This document shows, one piece after another, positions 56,997 to 60,228 of a stretch of DNA of 60,228 bases. The translations under genes were made by a program, and so were the position numbers. Numbering within the stretch: position 1 is the first letter of the stretch; every line of letters starts with the position of its first letter. The notes below the pieces were generated by a model. It was not told the origin of the DNA. It made no database searches and saw nothing but the letters and a program-made list of their open reading frames with translations. The DNA is from Burkholderiales bacterium. Its GTDB lineage: Bacteria > Pseudomonadota > Gammaproteobacteria > Burkholderiales > Burkholderiaceae_C. The stretch lies in assembly GCA_026400105.1 (NCBI GenBank), contig JAPLPQ010000086.1, positions 1 through 60,228 of the forward strand. The letters are read 5' to 3'.

Positions 56997-57968
56997 ATGA
57001 TGACTGGCTCCATCCTTTCCACCGATGAGCTCCCGTCGAACGAGCGGGCCCAGGCTTGGCGCGACTGGATGTCGACGCTGTTCTTCGGGCTGGAGTCCGA
57101 CCTGTACGGCGCCGAGGTATTCGACGGTCATCTGAGCAATGCGCGCGCCGGCGACGTGTTGATGACCCGGCTCGATGCCAACCGCCACCGAGTGATCCGC
57201 AGCCCCGGGCTGGCGCGTGCGAGCGAGGCCAGCTACATCAAGATCATCGCGCCCTGGGAAGGCAATGCCGCCGTCGAGCAGCATGGCCGCCAGGCCTGGG
57301 TCAGGCCGGGTGGCTGGGCCATCTACGACACCACCGGCAGCTACGAAGTCGCCAACCCCGAGCGTTCGCAGCACCTGATCGTGATGCTGCCCAAGGAGCA
57401 GTTGATCGAGCGCGGCCTGCGGCTCGACCCGCTGATGGGCCGGCATGTGGGCGGAGCCAGCGGCATCTCACGGGTGGCACTCGAGGCCATGCGCCACACC
57501 TACCAGGAGCTGCCGAGCATGACGCCCGAGGCCGCGCGCGGTGCCGGCGACCTGATCCTGGAAATGGTGCGGCTGTCGCTGCAGGAGCTGGCGGGCCGGG
57601 GCAATGGCGCGACCCAGCGCGAGGCGTTCAAGGACCGGATTCGCGACTACATCGGTCAGCATCTGCGCGACCCGGCGCTGTCGATCGACCGGATTGCCGA
57701 GGTGCTCAGGTGCAGCAAGCGCCATCTGCATCAGGCCTTTTCCGACGAGGAAGTCACGCTGGCCCAGTTCATCCTGCAGCGCCGGCTGCAGGCCTGCATG
57801 CGCGACCTGCGCAATCCCCAGTACCAGCCGCGCACGATCACCGACATCGCGTTTTCCTGGGGCTTCAATAACGGCGCCCATTTCAGCCGCGTGTTCCGCG
57901 AACATGCCGGACTGTCGCCGAGCGATTTCCGCGCCGCCTCGCTGGCAGCGGGTTTGCTGCCGCACTGA
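56997..57968 (+). CDS. AraC/XylS-family regulator of the p-cresol operon (probable)
   Basis: This 323-residue protein has an N-terminal AraC-binding-like domain of the FeaR type (LSTDELPSNERAQAWRDWMS) and a C-terminal double helix-turn-helix (LSIDRIAEVLRCSKRHLHQAF; TITDIAFSWGFNNGAHFSRVFREHAGLSPSDFR). It is divergent from pchA with about 157 bp between, the usual place for a pathway-specific activator such as PcuR. I chose tandem ATGs at 56997; an upstream ATG at 56952 would add 15 unlike residues. Confidence 0.88.
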   Translation: MMTGSILSTDELPSNERAQAWRDWMSTLFFGLESDLYGAEVFDGHLSNARAGDVLMTRLDANRHRVIRSPGLARASEASYIKIIAPWEGNAAVEQHGRQAWVRPGGWAIYDTTGSYEVANPERSQHLIVMLPKEQLIERGLRLDPLMGRHVGGASGISRVALEAMRHTYQELPSMTPEAARGAGDLILEMVRLSLQELAGRGNGATQREAFKDRIRDYIGQHLRDPALSIDRIAEVLRCSKRHLHQAFSDEEVTLAQFILQRRLQACMRDLRNPQYQPRTITDIAFSWGFNNGAHFSRVFREHAGLSPSDFRAASLAAGLLPH

Positions 57969-58008
57969 GCCGTCACCGGCTGGCGCACTCGAAAAGTCGG
58001 GCTGCCGG

Positions 58009-59061
58009 CTAACGCGCCGCGCAGCCGCGGCAGACCGCCAGTGCCAGCCGATGCAGCGCCTGCCAGGGATCGGCCGGCCAGTCGGCGTCCTTGAGTCCCT
58101 TGACGATGCCGTCGACCTTGTGCGCGTCCTGCAGCCACTGCGCGAGCTGGACCGGACTCAGGCGCGGCAGCACGCGCTCGAAGCGCTTTTCCTTCGCGCC
58201 CCAGATCCGCTGCTCGCGCAGCACCATCGGCAGCGGCCGGCCATCGGCGACCGCGCGCTTGACACGGTTCAGCGCCCGGATGTCGTCGGCCAGCGCCCAG
58301 TGCACCAGCACCGCGGCCTCGCCCTCGGCCTGCAGGCCGTCGAGCATGCGCTGCACCCGCGCCGGCTGGCCGTCGAGCACGGCCTCGGCCAGCTTGAACG
58401 GGTCGTAGCGCGCGACATTGAGCACCGCGCTCTCGACCTGCTCGAAGCTCAGTTCGCCCTGCGGGTGGAGCAGCGCCAGCTTCTGGATCTCCTGGTGTGC
58501 GGCCAGCAGGTTGCCCTCGACCCGGTCGGCCATGAAGGCCAGGGTACGCTGGCCCTGCTCGCCCGAGGCGACGCGCTGGCCCTGCTGCTGCAGGCGCTGT
58601 GCGATCCAGCCCGGTAGCTGGGCCCGCTCGACCGGATCGATCCGCACCGTCACGCCATGGGCGTCGAGCGCGCCGAACCAGGCGCTTTTCTGGGTCGCGG
58701 CATCGAGCCGTGGCAGCAGCACCAGCGTCAGCGTGCTGTCGTTGCCGGCCGCCCCGGCGGCGATCTGCTGCAGCGCGACCGAACCTTCCTTGCCCGGCTT
58801 GCCGGACGGGACCCGGATCTCGACCAGCTGCTTGTCGGCGAACAGGCTCAGGGAGCCACCGGCGGCCATCACCGCGCTCCAGTCGAAATGCGCGCCAGCG
58901 ACAGTGAAGACGCTGCGCTCGCTGTGACCCTGGGCGCGCGCGGCGGCGCGGATCGCGTCGGCCGCCTCCTGCTGCAGCAGCGGATCGTCACCGTGCAGGG
59001 TATAGAGGGTTTTCAGCCCGCGCTGCAGCTGCGCGGGTAATTGGAGGGCGGGGACTTGCAT
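58009..59061 (-). CDS. holA: DNA polymerase III delta subunit
   Basis: HolA opens the sliding clamp in the clamp loader. The 350-residue protein has the typical start (MQVPALQLPAQLQRGLKTLYTLHGDDPLLQQEAADAI in pattern), an AAA+-like fold without Walker motifs, and the family segments RLDAATQKSAWF, ALDAHGVTV and EGNLLAAHQEIQKLALL. I chose the ATG at 59061, where homology begins. The upstream partner lptE is separated from it by an arginase gene. Confidence 0.94.
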   Translation of the reverse strand: MQVPALQLPAQLQRGLKTLYTLHGDDPLLQQEAADAIRAAARAQGHSERSVFTVAGAHFDWSAVMAAGGSLSLFADKQLVEIRVPSGKPGKEGSVALQQIAAGAAGNDSTLTLVLLPRLDAATQKSAWFGALDAHGVTVRIDPVERAQLPGWIAQRLQQQGQRVASGEQGQRTLAFMADRVEGNLLAAHQEIQKLALLHPQGELSFEQVESAVLNVARYDPFKLAEAVLDGQPARVQRMLDGLQAEGEAAVLVHWALADDIRALNRVKRAVADGRPLPMVLREQRIWGAKEKRFERVLPRLSPVQLAQWLQDAHKVDGIVKGLKDADWPADPWQALHRLALAVCRGCAAR

Positions 59062-59108
59062 GGTGTGCGTTTGATTGTAGAGTGGCCCATCACCCCGAGG
59101 AGAACCGC

Positions 59109-60041
59109 ATGGACTGCTCATCCTGCATCAGCCTGATCGGCGCGCCGACCGACATCGGCGCCAGCGTGCGCGGCGCCTCGATGGGGCCGGAGGCGATGCG
59201 GGTCGCCGGCCTGCAAGTGGCGCTCGAACAGCGCGGGCTGCTGGTGTTTGACCAGGGCAATCTGGCCGGGCCGGCCAACCCCGACCAGCCGGCGCAAGGC
59301 GGCTACCGCCATCTGGCCCAGGTGGTCGACTGGAACCAGCGCGTGCACGAAGCCGTGCTGGCCGAGCTGCGGCAGGACCGGCTGCCGCTGTTGCTGGGCG
59401 GCGACCATTGCCTGGCGATCGGATCGATCAGCGCGGTCGCGCGCCATTGCCGCGCGCGCGGCCGGCGCCTGCGCGTGCTCTGGCTCGACGCCCATGCCGA
59501 CTTCAATACCCGCGAGCTGACGCCGAGCGGCAATCTGCACGGCATGCCAGTGGCCTGCCTGTGCGGCCTCGGACCGCCCGGATTGACCCGACTCGGTGGT
59601 GAAGGGCCGGCGCTGCGACCCGGGCAGCTGCGCCAGCTCGGCATCCGCAGCGTCGACCCGGGCGAGAAGCGGCTGGTGCACGAGCAGGGCCTCGAGGTCT
59701 ACGACATGCGCTACATCGACGAACATGGCATGCGCCACGCGATGGAGCAGGCGTTGCTCGGTGTCGATGCCGACACCCACCTGCATGTCAGCCTGGACCT
59801 GGACTTCCTGGACCCGGAGATCGCGCCCGGCGTCGGCACCCCGGTGCGCGGCGGACCGAACTACCGCGAGGCGCAGCTCTGCATGGAGATGATCGCCGAC
59901 AGCGGCCGGCTGTCGAGCCTGGACCTGATGGAGCTCAACCCGGCGCTCGATCTGCGCAACCGCAGCGCGCGGCTGGCGGTCGACCTGATCGAGAGCCTGT
60001 TCGGCAAGAGCACGCTGATGCGGCCGCGCGACGGCGCCTGA
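59109..60041 (+). CDS. rocF: arginase / ureohydrolase family
   Basis: Arginase splits arginine to ornithine and urea with a dimanganese centre. The 310-residue protein has all metal motifs: GGDHCLA, DAHADFNT and SLDLDFLDP, plus PTDIGASVRGASMGPEAMR near the start and the C-terminal DLMELNPALD. Length fits arginase (about 300), though agmatinase-like activity cannot be ruled out by eye. GAGGAGA precedes the ATG. It lies inside the usual lptE-holA junction, on the opposite strand. Confidence 0.92.
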   Translation: MDCSSCISLIGAPTDIGASVRGASMGPEAMRVAGLQVALEQRGLLVFDQGNLAGPANPDQPAQGGYRHLAQVVDWNQRVHEAVLAELRQDRLPLLLGGDHCLAIGSISAVARHCRARGRRLRVLWLDAHADFNTRELTPSGNLHGMPVACLCGLGPPGLTRLGGEGPALRPGQLRQLGIRSVDPGEKRLVHEQGLEVYDMRYIDEHGMRHAMEQALLGVDADTHLHVSLDLDFLDPEIAPGVGTPVRGGPNYREAQLCMEMIADSGRLSSLDLMELNPALDLRNRSARLAVDLIESLFGKSTLMRPRDGA

Positions 60042-60080
60042 AGCACACCAGCTAGCCGGGCGGGCCTGTGTGGCCGGGTA

Positions 60081-60228
60081 TCAGAGTCCCTGGAGAGCTG
60101 CCAGCCGGCGCATCAGCTGGCGCACGATGTCGGACTGCATCTCGCGGTAGAGCAGTTCTTCCTCGGCCTGCTTGCCGAGCACGAGTGCCTCGTCATAGCT
60201 GAGGTCGCGCTCCTGCAGCAGCTCGAGA
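60081..60228 (-). CDS. lptE: LPS-assembly lipoprotein LptE, C-terminal part
   Basis: The last 48 codons (ELLQERDLSYDEALVLGKQAEEELLYREMQSDIVRQLMRRLAAL in pattern) match the C-terminal helix of LptE, the plug of the LptD lipopolysaccharide translocon. The rest lies beyond the window. It is convergent with the arginase gene. Confidence 0.85.
   Translation of the reverse strand, partial: LELLQERDLSYDEALVLGKQAEEELLYREMQSDIVRQLMRRLAALQGL

Overview
The window is chromosomal DNA of a GC-rich betaproteobacterium, most likely in the order Burkholderiales. This rests on the gene content: a DUF4148-type small protein, a phasin with PhaR-type operators, a SET-domain protein beside birA, the recA-recX block, the rpmH-rnpA-yidD-yidC-mnmE block beside dnaA-dnaN-gyrB, and lptE with holA. 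The genus cannot be fixed from the sequence alone. I saw no rRNA, tRNA, CRISPR array or intact insertion sequence.

Layout. 1-11.8 kb: a cut chemotaxis receptor, a SlyD-like isomerase, birA, a SET-domain protein, topoisomerase III, a two-component pair, a MarR regulator, recA-recX and a membrane diguanylate cyclase. 12.1-22.5 kb: an exported heme-barrel protein, then the replication and envelope core (mnmE, yidC, yidD, rnpA and rpmH leftward; dnaA, dnaN and gyrB rightward). 22.6-35.7 kb: mixed metabolism, including a lipoprotein, a BktB-like thiolase, EgtB/SenA-type and EgtD enzymes of hercynine thiol or selenol chemistry, WrbA, a ChaC-like protein, a pirin, a broken DUF4148 gene, a LysR regulator, a thioesterase, an orphan TRAP binding protein, an SDR, SodC and an SbmA/YddA-type ABC exporter. 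35.7-35.9 kb: a short segment with an AT-rich stretch, TAG-type trinucleotides and several DnaA boxes, which looks like a replication origin about 17 kb from dnaA. 35.8-41.2 kb: a BLUF-like protein lacking the key glutamine, a phasin, a degenerate GGDEF protein, a DnaQ-like exonuclease, DAHP synthase and a rhodanese.

41.2-58.0 kb is the catabolic centre. A complete toluene 4-monooxygenase-type operon (tmoABCDEF) is followed by a TodX/TbuX-type outer-membrane channel and, behind a terminator, by the TodS/TodT-type phosphorelay tmoST. Next to it is a p-cresol operon in the order pchA-pchC-pchX-pchF plus an outer-membrane protein, with a divergent AraC-family regulator. Together they would convert toluene to p-cresol (TMO), p-cresol to 4-hydroxybenzaldehyde (periplasmic PchFC) and the aldehyde to 4-hydroxybenzoate (PchA), with uptake channels and two regulators. 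No ring-cleavage gene is present. The tmo block is visibly less GC-rich than its surroundings. It is bounded on the left by a 48-bp relic of the outer-membrane protein gene's 3' end and on the right by an 83-bp relic of the pchF 3' end, as if it replaced part of a decayed second copy of the p-cresol cluster.

The window closes with holA and lptE, which are separated here by an arginase gene on the opposite strand.
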